Positions 8,897 to 16,712 of a stretch of DNA of 64,000 nucleotides are shown piece by piece. The position numbers and the translations under genes were made by a program. Position 1 is the stretch's first letter, and each line of letters begins with the position of its first letter. This DNA comes from an uncultured Ruegeria sp. (GTDB lineage Bacteria > Pseudomonadota > Alphaproteobacteria > Rhodobacterales > Rhodobacteraceae), in the NCBI RefSeq assembly GCF_947497005.1, contig NZ_CANMFF010000003.1:310001-374000 (forward strand), given 5' to 3'. A model generated the notes under the pieces. The model was not told the DNA's origin. It saw only the letters and a list, made by a program, of their open reading frames with translations, and made no database searches.

Positions 8897-9326
8897 AGTG
8901 ATTTCTCCCTTTGGTGCGCCCCTTCCCGAGGCGCTTGTCGATCAAGCTAGCGCCAACATTCGATTGTGCCAACCCTGACCGGGATTTCCGCAGGTAACAG
9001 AACAAGTCGCGAAAGGACCCGTGAAGACTGATCGAATTATGATCGGCGAGTCTTAGCCTGCGTATTCGGCACACCATGTGCAAACGTTTCGTTACATACA
9101 ACCGTCTGTTTTGGAGTATTTTTATGAAGTACTTTCATGTTTGTTTACAGTTCCAATCGAAAATCAGAAATTTCTTTACAAATAAATTCAAGGATTACCG
9201 CAATTTATTTATTTATTTTCTGAACCCGGTAATATTCAAACTTGGGGAGGAACGGGATCGACTTTGCCAGAACGACCGGCAAAAAATGTCCCAAAGCAAT
9301 CCAGTCCAGAGGGAGGAGCCTCAAAG
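8897..9326. promoter_or_regulatory. Long AT-rich divergent region between TRAP operon and acs
   Basis: A 430-base region without a convincing gene, between the divergent starts of dctP and acs. About 9070-9260 is markedly AT-rich compared with the rest of the window. Two short symmetric elements stand out: AAACGTTT at 9082-9089 and ATGAAGTACTTTCAT at 9124-9138, either of which could be an operator. The acs ribosome binding site is GGGAGGAG at 9311-9318. Small open frames here lack a good start context and I do not call them. Confidence 0.55.
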
Positions 9327-11291
9327 ATGACCACCGCTGCCCAGGCAGATGCCAAGACATATCCGCCATCCGCAGAAACCGTCGCCCGTGCACATGTCGA
9401 TGCCGGAAAATATTCCGACATGTATGCCGCCTCGATCAATGACCCCGATGCATTCTGGGGCGAGCAGGGAAAGCGCGTCGACTGGATCAAGCCCTTTACT
9501 AACGTCAAGGACGTCAATTATGACTTCGGCTCGGTCAAGATTAACTGGTATGCCGATGGCACGCTGAATGTCTCGGCCAACTGCTTGGATCGCCACCTGA
9601 AAACCCGCGGTGACCAGACGGCAATCATCTGGGAACCGGATGATCCGAACGACGCGGCCCAGCACATCTCGTACGCCGAACTGCAACGCCGCACCTGCCG
9701 GATGGCCAACATTCTGGAATCCCTAGGCGTGCGCAAAGGCGACCGCGTCGTCATCTATCTGCCAATGATCCCCGAAGCCGCATACGCCATGCTGGCGTGT
9801 GCGCGGATCGGAGCAATTCACTCCATCGTTTTCGCGGGTTTCTCGCCCGATGCCCTGGCTGCCCGGATCAATGGGTGCGACGCCAAGGTCGTTATCACTG
9901 CAGACGAAGCACCGCGCGGGGGTCGCAAGACACCATTGAAGTCAAACGCGGACGCGGCACTGTTGCACTGCAAGGACACAGTGAAATGCCTGGTGGTCAA
10001 ACGAACCGGCGGTCAGACCACATGGATAGACGGTCGCGATTTTGACTATAACGAAATGGCGCTTGAGGCGGATGACTATTGCGCGCCTGCCGAGATGAAC
10101 GCCGAAGACCCGCTGTTCATCCTGTACACTTCGGGCTCGACCGGACAACCCAAAGGTGTTGTTCACACCACCGGGGGGTATCTGGTTTATGCCGCGATGA
10201 CGCATGAAGTCACCTTCGATTACCACGAAGGGGATGTGTACTGGTGTACGGCTGACGTGGGCTGGGTCACTGGCCACAGCTATATCGTCTATGGCCCGCT
10301 GGCCAACGGTGCGACCACGTTGATGTTCGAAGGTGTGCCGACCTACCCCGACGCTTCGCGTTTCTGGCAGGTTTGCGAAAAGCACAAGGTAAACCAGTTC
10401 TATACCGCCCCGACCGCATTGCGCGCTCTCATGGGGCAAGGCAACGAATGGGTCGAAAAATGCGATCTGAGCGATCTGCGGACGCTGGGCACAGTTGGTG
10501 AGCCGATCAACCCCGAGGCCTGGAATTGGTACAATGAGGTTGTCGGCGGCGGCCGTTGCCCCATCGTCGACACTTGGTGGCAAACCGAAACCGGTGGTCA
10601 CCTGATGACCCCCCTGCCCGGCGCGCATGCGATGAAGCCCGGATCGGCCATGAAACCCTTCTTTGGTATCGAACCGGTGGTTTTGGACCCTCAATCCGGT
10701 GTCGAGATCGAAGGTGACGGTGTCGAAGGCGTGCTGTGTATCAAAGACAGTTGGCCCGGCCAGATGCGCACTGTCTGGGGTGATCATGAGCGGTTTGAGA
10801 AGACCTATTTCTCGGACTACAAAGGCTATTATTTTACCGGTGACGGTTGCCGTCGCGATGAGGATGGCGATTACTGGATTACGGGTCGTGTGGATGACGT
10901 GATCAACGTGTCCGGTCACCGCATGGGCACCGCTGAAGTGGAGAGCGCGCTGGTTGCGCATGCCGCCGTGGCCGAGGCCGCTGTGGTAGGCTATCCCCAT
11001 GATATCAAAGGACAAGGCATCTATTGTTATGTCACTTTGATGAATGATCGCGAGCCTTCGGATGAGTTGCTGAAAGAGCTGCGCACATGGGTTCGGACGG
11101 AAATTGGCCCAATCGCCAGCCCTGACGTAATTCAGTGGGCGCCAGGCTTGCCCAAGACCCGCTCGGGAAAAATCATGCGTCGTATCCTGCGCAAGATTGC
11201 CGAGAACGACTTTGGTTCGTTGGGTGACACTTCGACACTGGCCGATCCTTCGGTTGTCGAAGACCTGATCGAAAACCGGGCAAGCAAGTGA
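9327..11291 (+). CDS. acs: Acetyl-CoA synthetase (AMP-forming)
   Basis: Activates acetate with ATP and CoA to acetyl-CoA, AMP and pyrophosphate. The 654-residue protein has the adenylate-forming core motif [14 protein letters not shown] near residue 265, the WWQTETGG motif near 413, the [20 protein letters not shown] hinge region near 505, and the C-terminal [11 protein letters not shown] near 610. The last lysine there is the residue regulated by acetylation in known Acs. I chose the ATG at 9327 because GGGAGGAG is 8 bases upstream; an earlier ATG at 9264 has no such site. It heads a plus-strand series with an adenylate kinase and an acetate-type symporter. Confidence 0.95.
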   Translation: MTTAAQADAKTYPPSAETVARAHVDAGKYSDMYAASINDPDAFWGEQGKRVDWIKPFTNVKDVNYDFGSVKINWYADGTLNVSANCLDRHLKTRGDQTAIIWEPDDPNDAAQHISYAELQRRTCRMANILESLGVRKGDRVVIYLPMIPEAAYAMLACARIGAIHSIVFAGFSPDALAARINGCDAKVVITADEAPRGGRKTPLKSNADAALLHCKDTVKCLVVKRTGGQTTWIDGRDFDYNEMALEADDYCAPAEMNAEDPLFILYTSGSTGQPKGVVHTTGGYLVYAAMTHEVTFDYHEGDVYWCTADVGWVTGHSYIVYGPLANGATTLMFEGVPTYPDASRFWQVCEKHKVNQFYTAPTALRALMGQGNEWVEKCDLSDLRTLGTVGEPINPEAWNWYNEVVGGGRCPIVDTWWQTETGGHLMTPLPGAHAMKPGSAMKPFFGIEPVVLDPQSGVEIEGDGVEGVLCIKDSWPGQMRTVWGDHERFEKTYFSDYKGYYFTGDGCRRDEDGDYWITGRVDDVINVSGHRMGTAEVESALVAHAAVAEAAVVGYPHDIKGQGIYCYVTLMNDREPSDELLKELRTWVRTEIGPIASPDVIQWAPGLPKTRSGKIMRRILRKIAENDFGSLGDTSTLADPSVVEDLIENRASK

Positions 11292-11298
11292 GGATGTG

Positions 11299-11982
11299 AT
11301 GGACGTTGCCACAATCACCACACCCGCCGTTCTCATCCTTCTCGGCCCTCCGGGTGCCGGGAAGGGCACGCAGGCCCGGATGCTGGAAGATAAGTTCGGG
11401 CTTGTGCAACTCAGCACGGGTGACCTGCTGCGCGAAGCTGTCGCCGCAGGCACCGAAGCAGGTCTGGCCGCCAAGGCCGTGATGGAAGCCGGTGATCTGG
11501 TCAGCGACGAAATCGTCATCGCCATCCTGCGCGACCGCATGGCTCAATCGGATTGCGCCAAAGGTGTCATTCTGGATGGTTTTCCTCGCACAACCGTTCA
11601 GGCCGAAGCGCTGGATGGCCTGCTGGCCTCCAATGGCCAGAAGATCAATGCCGCGATCAGTCTCGAAGTAGAGGACGCCGAAATGGTGATCCGCATCTCA
11701 GGTCGCTACACCTGTGCGGGCTGCGGCGAAGGGTATCATGACCAGTTCAAGATCCCGGCCGAAGAGGGAAAGTGCGACAAGTGTGGTCACACCGAGTTCA
11801 AGCGCCGTGCCGATGACAATGCAGAAACTGTCGCATCTCGCCTTCAGGCGTATCACGCGCAGACCGCGCCGCTGATCACCTATTACGACGGTCAGGGCGT
11901 TTTGAAACGCACCAACGCCATGGGCAAGATCGAACATATCGCCAGCGATCTCGAAAGGATCGTTAGCGAAACAATGAATTAG
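11299..11982 (+). CDS. adk: Adenylate kinase in the acetate operon
   Basis: Interconverts AMP plus ATP and two ADP. The 227-residue protein has the P-loop GPPGAGKGT (16-24), the AMP-binding STGDLLREAV (about 40-49), DGFPRT near 93 and a zinc-type LID with CAGC and CDKC pairs (about 138-160). The ATG at 11299 has AGGA four bases upstream, 7 bases after the acs stop. A housekeeping adk normally sits in the ribosomal protein cluster in alphaproteobacteria, so this is probably an extra copy. Its position suggests it removes the AMP made by acetyl-CoA synthetase. Function is certain by motif; the dedicated role is inference. Confidence 0.92.
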   Translation: MDVATITTPAVLILLGPPGAGKGTQARMLEDKFGLVQLSTGDLLREAVAAGTEAGLAAKAVMEAGDLVSDEIVIAILRDRMAQSDCAKGVILDGFPRTTVQAEALDGLLASNGQKINAAISLEVEDAEMVIRISGRYTCAGCGEGYHDQFKIPAEEGKCDKCGHTEFKRRADDNAETVASRLQAYHAQTAPLITYYDGQGVLKRTNAMGKIEHIASDLERIVSETMN

Positions 11983-12160
11983 GGGAGGAGAAAAGCCACA
12001 AGGCTTTGATCCCAAACAGAATACTTCAATGGACCGCCTTGGCGGACTAGGGAAGTTTTGCCTGATGCCATGAGGCATTGGGCGCAATCGAGAAGCGGCC
12101 CGCGGCACTGGAGGAGTTGGGCACGGGCCGCCCAACGAGGAAGCGAAGGAGGAACCCGCA
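11983..12160 (+). promoter_or_regulatory. Structured leader upstream of the symporter genes
   Basis: A 178-base spacer holding three potential hairpins on the plus strand: AAAGCC/GGCTTT at 11992-12007, ATGCC/GGCAT within about 12066-12079, and GCGGCCCG (12095-12102) with CGGGCCGC (12124-12131). The loop of the last carries a decoy GGAGGAG. The real ribosome binding site of the next gene, GAAGGAGGAAC, lies just downstream near 12146-12156. No T-tract follows the first hairpin, so it is a weak terminator at best. The region could be a processing or control leader. Confidence 0.45.
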
Positions 12161-12442
12161 ATGGCGGATCAATCTACAAACTCCGCGCAGACTGCCGAAG
12201 CCGACAAGGGCTATTGGCAGGCTAACCTGCGCCTCATCTACATCAGCCTCGCGATCTGGGCGCTGGTGTCTTTTGGATTCGGCATTCTGCTACGTCCGAT
12301 GCTGTCGGGGATCGCCGTTGGCGGAACCGATCTGGGCTTTTGGTTCGCTCAGCAGGGATCGATTCTGGTCTTTCTGGTGCTGATCTTCAACTACGCCTGG
12401 CGCATGAACAAGCTGGACGCCGAATACGGTGTTGAGGAGTAA
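12161..12442 (+). CDS. DUF4212 protein, small subunit of a sodium:solute symporter
   Basis: A 93-residue protein with two membrane segments (about residues 24-46 and 60-80) after a short polar N-terminus. The conserved YWQANLRLIYISLAIWALVS region and the C-terminal WRMNKLDAEYGVEE identify it as DUF4212. This family is the small partner always found directly before VC_2705-type symporters. A strong GAAGGAGG precedes the ATG, and the large subunit starts 5 bases after its stop. It probably stabilises or targets the large subunit. In this operon acetate is the likely cargo. Confidence 0.88.
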   Translation: MADQSTNSAQTAEADKGYWQANLRLIYISLAIWALVSFGFGILLRPMLSGIAVGGTDLGFWFAQQGSILVFLVLIFNYAWRMNKLDAEYGVEE

Positions 12443-12447
12443 GCCAC

Positions 12448-14232
12448 ATGGACCAGTTTACCATCAACCTGCTGTTTGTCGGTGCGTCTTTTGCGCTGTA
12501 CATCGGCATCGCGATCTGGGCCCGTGCGGGTTCCACATCTGAATTCTACGCCGCCGGTCGCGGCATTCACCCGGTCACCAACGGTATGGCGACAGCGGCT
12601 GACTGGATGTCAGCGGCTTCGTTCATCTCGATGGCGGGACTGATTGCCTTCACCGGCTACGACAACAGCTCGTTCCTGATGGGCTGGACCGGTGGTTACG
12701 TTCTGCTGGCCCTACTGCTTGCGCCCTATCTGCGCAAGTTCGGCAAATACACGGTGTCGGAGTTCATCGGCGACCGCTTCTACAGCCAAACCGCTCGTAT
12801 CGTTGCCGTGATCTGCCTGATCGTTGCGTCGGTAACCTATGTTATCGGCCAGATGACCGGCGTTGGCGTGGCCTTTGGCCGCTTCCTCGAAGTGTCAAAC
12901 ACATCTGGTCTGTTGATCGGTGCGGCCGTCGTGTTCGCCTACGCAGTGTTTGGCGGGATGAAGGGCGTGACCTATACTCAAGTCGCTCAGTACTGCGTGC
13001 TGATCACAGCCTACACCATCCCGGCAATCTTCATCTCGCTGCAGCTGACCGGCACACCGGTTCCGGCACTGGGTCTGTTTGGTGACACCGCCAGCGGTGA
13101 GCCCCTGTTGACCAAGCTGGACGCCATCGTGACCGAGCTGGGTTTCAATGAGTATACCGCCCATCACTCGAACACTCTGAACATGGTGCTGTTCACCTTG
13201 TCGCTGATGATCGGTACTGCGGGTCTGCCCCACGTCATCATGCGCTTCTTTACCGTTCCAAAAGTGGCTGACGCACGTTGGTCAGCTGGCTGGGCATTGG
13301 TCTTCATCGCTCTGCTGTATCTGACTGCCCCTGCGGTTGGTGCCATGGCGCGTCTGAACATCAGTGACATGATGTGGCCCAATGGTGGCATCGAAGGTGG
13401 CGCGGTTTCTGTCGAGGATATCGACAACGACGCGCGGTATGACTGGATGGCCACATGGAAGAAAACCGGTCTGCTGGACTGGGAAGACAAGAACGGCGAC
13501 GGCAAGATTCAGTACTACAACGACAAGTCTGAATCGATGCAGGCGATTGCGGAAGAAAAAGGTTGGGTCGGAAACGAGCTGACCAAGTTCAACCGTGACA
13601 TCCTGGTTCTGGCCAACCCCGAGATTGCCAACCTTCCGGGTTGGGTGATCGGTCTGGTCGCGGCTGGTGGTCTTGCGGCTGCTCTGTCGACCGCTGCGGG
13701 TCTGCTGCTGGCAATCTCGTCGGCTGTATCGCATGACCTGATCAAGGGTGCGATCAACCCGCAGATCTCGGAAAAAGGCGAGCTTCTGTCGGCGCGGATC
13801 GCAATGGCCGTTGCCATCGTTGTCGCAACCTATCTGGGTCTCAACCCTCCGGGCTTTGCGGCGCAGACGGTTGCCCTGGCCTTTGGTCTGGCGGCTGCCT
13901 CGATCTTCCCGGCGCTGATGATGGGGATCTTCTCGACCCGCATCAACAACACCGGCGCGGTTGCTGGTATGCTGGCTGGTCTGACCGTGACCCTGGTCTA
14001 CATCTTCCTGCATAAGGGCTGGCTGTTCATTCCGGGCACCAACTCGTTCACCGATGCTGACCCGCTGCTAGGTCCGATCAAGTCGACCTCGTTCGGCGCC
14101 ATCGGTGCCATGGTCAACTTCGGTGTTGCCTACGTTGTTGCCGGCATGACCAAGGAAACTCCGCAGGAGATCAAGGATCTGGTCGAAAGCGTTCGCATTC
14201 CCCGTGGTGCGGGTGCAGCTCAGGATCACTGA
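12448..14232 (+). CDS. Sodium:solute symporter large subunit, VC_2705 / acetate permease type
   Basis: A 594-residue member of the SSS family with about 13 membrane helices. Family features include EFYAAGRGIHPVTNGMATAADWMSAASFI (about 32-60 overall), FGKYTVSEFIGDRF near 105 and GLAAALSTAAGLLLAISSAVSHDL near 408. A hydrophilic loop near residues 310-395 contains DKNGDGKIQYYN (347-358), which looks like an EF-hand calcium loop. The neighbours acs and adk make acetate or another short carboxylate the probable substrate. Placement after a DUF4212 subunit is diagnostic for the VC_2705 subgroup. Transport direction is import with sodium by family analogy. Confidence 0.9.
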   Translation: MDQFTINLLFVGASFALYIGIAIWARAGSTSEFYAAGRGIHPVTNGMATAADWMSAASFISMAGLIAFTGYDNSSFLMGWTGGYVLLALLLAPYLRKFGKYTVSEFIGDRFYSQTARIVAVICLIVASVTYVIGQMTGVGVAFGRFLEVSNTSGLLIGAAVVFAYAVFGGMKGVTYTQVAQYCVLITAYTIPAIFISLQLTGTPVPALGLFGDTASGEPLLTKLDAIVTELGFNEYTAHHSNTLNMVLFTLSLMIGTAGLPHVIMRFFTVPKVADARWSAGWALVFIALLYLTAPAVGAMARLNISDMMWPNGGIEGGAVSVEDIDNDARYDWMATWKKTGLLDWEDKNGDGKIQYYNDKSESMQAIAEEKGWVGNELTKFNRDILVLANPEIANLPGWVIGLVAAGGLAAALSTAAGLLLAISSAVSHDLIKGAINPQISEKGELLSARIAMAVAIVVATYLGLNPPGFAAQTVALAFGLAAASIFPALMMGIFSTRINNTGAVAGMLAGLTVTLVYIFLHKGWLFIPGTNSFTDADPLLGPIKSTSFGAIGAMVNFGVAYVVAGMTKETPQEIKDLVESVRIPRGAGAAQDH

Positions 14233-14285
14233 GTGTGATGCGGTCGGCGGCTCTTGCCTTCGACCGCGTCTTTCGATCCACTGTT

Positions 14286-14317
14286 CCCGCCCGGCACACC
14301 ACTGGGCGGGATTTTTT
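14286..14317 (+). terminator. Rho-independent terminator after the symporter gene
   Basis: CCCGCCC (14286-14292) pairs with GGGCGGG (14304-14310) around an 11-base loop and is followed by ATTTTTTC. This is the clearest intrinsic terminator in the window. It lies 23 bases before the start of the DUF294 gene, so readthrough or a promoter within it must serve the downstream genes. A second hairpin, GCGGTCG/CGACCGC near 14240-14267, lies just before it. Confidence 0.85.
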
Positions 14318-14340
14318 CACCAGAATACCGGAGACATCAG

Positions 14341-16164
14341 ATGTCCTTGTCCCACGATGAAATCGCCCGGTTTCTGAAGTCCGTTCACCCCTATGACGTA
14401 TTGCCAGCTGACGCTCTGGACCAGATCGTCAAGCAGATCGAGGTCTGGGAGGTTGAGGAAAACGCCTCAGTCTTCGAACTTGGCCATACCCTGCCTGGTG
14501 TGTTCGTAATTTATGAAGGACAAATTGAGATTACCGATGAGAACGGTGCGGTCGTCTCTCATCTGGGGTTACGCAATTCCTTTGGTGAGCGAGGTCTGCT
14601 GAAAGACGGCAAAGCCGCCACCAAAGCCCGCGCGCATACACCATCGGTCCTGATGGTGCTGCCACCGGATCTGGTAAGGCAGTTGATTGATGGACACGAT
14701 GTCGTCGCCAAATTCTTCAACAGGACACGCGGCGACCGTAGTGGTCCTCAAAGCCTTGCGACCAGTTCGATTGACGTTCTGATGGCGCATAATCCGGCCA
14801 CCTGCCCTGCTGATACGCTTGTTCAGGAAGCAGCGCAGATCATGCGCGACAAGCACATCTCTTCACTTTGCGTTATGGACGGGAAACAACTGTTGGGCAT
14901 TGCAACCCTGCGTGACATCTCTGGAAAATACGTCGCGCAAGGTTTGCCTTCTACGACACCGATTTCTGCAATCATGACAGCCAATCCGGTAACATTGTCG
15001 CCCAGCGATATCGGATCGGATGTGCTTCACATCATGATGGAGCGCGGCATTGGTCATATCCCGATTTCCGAAGGTGGTCGTCTGGTCGGGATCGTTACGC
15101 AGACCGACCTGACCCACTATCAGGCCGTGAATTCAGCCGAACTGGTTCGCCGCATCGCGCAGGCTGATACAGCCGACGAAATGGCGCGGGTAACCGAAGA
15201 GATTCCGCAACTGCTTGTTCAGCTTGTTGCCGGGGGCAACCGGCATGAAATCGTTACACGTCTGATAACCGATATTGCGGACACGGCCACCCGCCGCCTT
15301 TTGGCTCTTGCCGAAGCTGAATTTGGCCCACCTCCGGTACCGTATCTGTGGCTGGCCTGCGGCTCGCAGGGACGGCAGGAACAAACGGGCGTGTCCGATC
15401 AGGACAACTGCCTGATGCTGGACGACAGTGTCACCGATTCAGATATGGCTTATTTTCAGAAGCTGGCCAAACTCGTCTCGGACGGTCTGGATACCTGCGG
15501 TTATTTCTACTGCCCCGGCGACATGATGGCGACCAACCCGCGCTGGTGTCAGCCGGTGCGTGTCTGGCGCGACTACTTCAAAGGTTGGATTGCAAAACCA
15601 AATCCCGAAGCGCAAATGCTGGCCTCGGTCATGTTTGACTTGCGCCCCATTGGCGGCGCGTTTGAATTGTTCTCTGACTTGCAGGCCGACACGTTGGCTG
15701 CGTCCAAAGCGAATTCGATATTCGTGGCGCACATGATTTCGAACTCGCTAAAACACACACCCCCTCTGGGCCTGTTGCGCGGTTTCGCCACGATCCGCTC
15801 GGGTGAACATCGCAATACACTTGATCTAAAGCACAACGGTGTTGTGCCCGTTGTCGATCTGGCGCGGATTTACACATTGCAAGGCGAACTGACCGAGGCC
15901 AACACCCGCGCCCGTCTGAATGCCGCCGAAGCAAGTGGCGTTCTCAGCCCGTCCGGAGCACGAGATCTGCTGAATGCCTATGATCTCATTGCCGAAACCC
16001 GGCTGGAACATCAGGTTCGGCTGGTCAAATCCGGCGAGAAACCCGACAATTATCTGCCGCCGTCTGAATTGTCAGACTTTGAGCGAAGTCATCTGCGCGA
16101 TGCCTTCGTGGTGATTAAAACAATGCAATCGGCTGTCGGCCACGGCAAAGGCATGCTGGGCTGA
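14341..16164 (+). CDS. Cyclic-nucleotide-binding / CBS / DUF294 nucleotidyltransferase-like protein
   Basis: A soluble 607-residue protein with four visible parts: an N-terminal cNMP-binding fold (about 8-125, with GHTLPGVFVIYEGQIEITDENG features), a pair of CBS domains (about 140-265, adenosyl-nucleotide sensors), a DUF294 nucleotidyltransferase-like core (about 300-430, with GSQGRQEQTGVSDQDN) and a DUF294 C-terminal substrate domain (about 460-600). The GS..R.E..xDQD pattern keeps the metal-binding residues expected of an active transferase. I used the ATG at 14341, preceded by GGAG at 14330-14333. It lies behind acetate uptake genes, as in other proteobacteria. The substrate is not known; it may respond to adenylate charge or a cyclic nucleotide. 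Confidence 0.85.
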   Translation: MSLSHDEIARFLKSVHPYDVLPADALDQIVKQIEVWEVEENASVFELGHTLPGVFVIYEGQIEITDENGAVVSHLGLRNSFGERGLLKDGKAATKARAHTPSVLMVLPPDLVRQLIDGHDVVAKFFNRTRGDRSGPQSLATSSIDVLMAHNPATCPADTLVQEAAQIMRDKHISSLCVMDGKQLLGIATLRDISGKYVAQGLPSTTPISAIMTANPVTLSPSDIGSDVLHIMMERGIGHIPISEGGRLVGIVTQTDLTHYQAVNSAELVRRIAQADTADEMARVTEEIPQLLVQLVAGGNRHEIVTRLITDIADTATRRLLALAEAEFGPPPVPYLWLACGSQGRQEQTGVSDQDNCLMLDDSVTDSDMAYFQKLAKLVSDGLDTCGYFYCPGDMMATNPRWCQPVRVWRDYFKGWIAKPNPEAQMLASVMFDLRPIGGAFELFSDLQADTLAASKANSIFVAHMISNSLKHTPPLGLLRGFATIRSGEHRNTLDLKHNGVVPVVDLARIYTLQGELTEANTRARLNAAEASGVLSPSGARDLLNAYDLIAETRLEHQVRLVKSGEKPDNYLPPSELSDFERSHLRDAFVVIKTMQSAVGHGKGMLG

Positions 16165-16191
16165 AATGCTTAACAAGAACGGAGAGACCCT

Positions 16192-16710
16192 ATGTTTCTG
16201 GAATTGATCGGCACGGTTTTTGCGGGTTTCGCATTTGCTGGCATCGTTCTTGTGCTGAACAAACTGACGGGTGGACGTTTACCCAAATGGACCACACCGG
16301 TCGCGGCAGGCCTGGGGATGATCATCGTCACCATCTCCAGCGAGTATTCGTGGTACGACCGCATGCGCGACAAGCTTCCTGAAGAGATGGCGATCGTGCA
16401 AGAGATCGAAAGTCGTGCCTTCTATCGTCCGTGGACCTATGCGGCACCGTTCGTTGATCGCTTTGCCGCCATCGACACAGTGTCGGTGCGCACCAATGAG
16501 CGGGTTCCGGATCAAAGACTTGTCGATCTCTACTTTTTCGGTCGTTGGGCCCCGGTTTCGAAACTGCCGGTGGCCGTGAACTGTGCCGAGAACCGTCGCG
16601 CCAACCTGGCGGACGGCGCCGAATTTGCCGAAGACGGACGTCTGATAAACGCTGACTGGTTTACAGCCGGGATCGACGATCCGATTATTGAGGCCACCTG
16701 TGGGGTCTGA
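16192..16710 (+). CDS. Conserved hypothetical membrane protein
   Basis: A 172-residue protein with two membrane helices near the N-terminus (about 4-24 and 36-52), then a soluble domain of about 115 residues rich in aromatic and charged residues, with two cysteines (near 128 and 170). I do not recognise a family. It has a GGAG ribosome binding site and lies 27 bases after the DUF294 gene and 2 bases before the membrane exonuclease gene, so the three are probably co-transcribed. It might be the membrane partner of one of them. Confidence 0.72.
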   Translation: MFLELIGTVFAGFAFAGIVLVLNKLTGGRLPKWTTPVAAGLGMIIVTISSEYSWYDRMRDKLPEEMAIVQEIESRAFYRPWTYAAPFVDRFAAIDTVSVRTNERVPDQRLVDLYFFGRWAPVSKLPVAVNCAENRRANLADGAEFAEDGRLINADWFTAGIDDPIIEATCGV

Positions 16711-16712
16711 TC

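Noticed and set aside
9942..11540. A 532-codon open frame on the minus strand across acs and adk
   Set aside because: It is the antisense shadow of two clear genes, with no ribosome binding site and no recognisable protein features.
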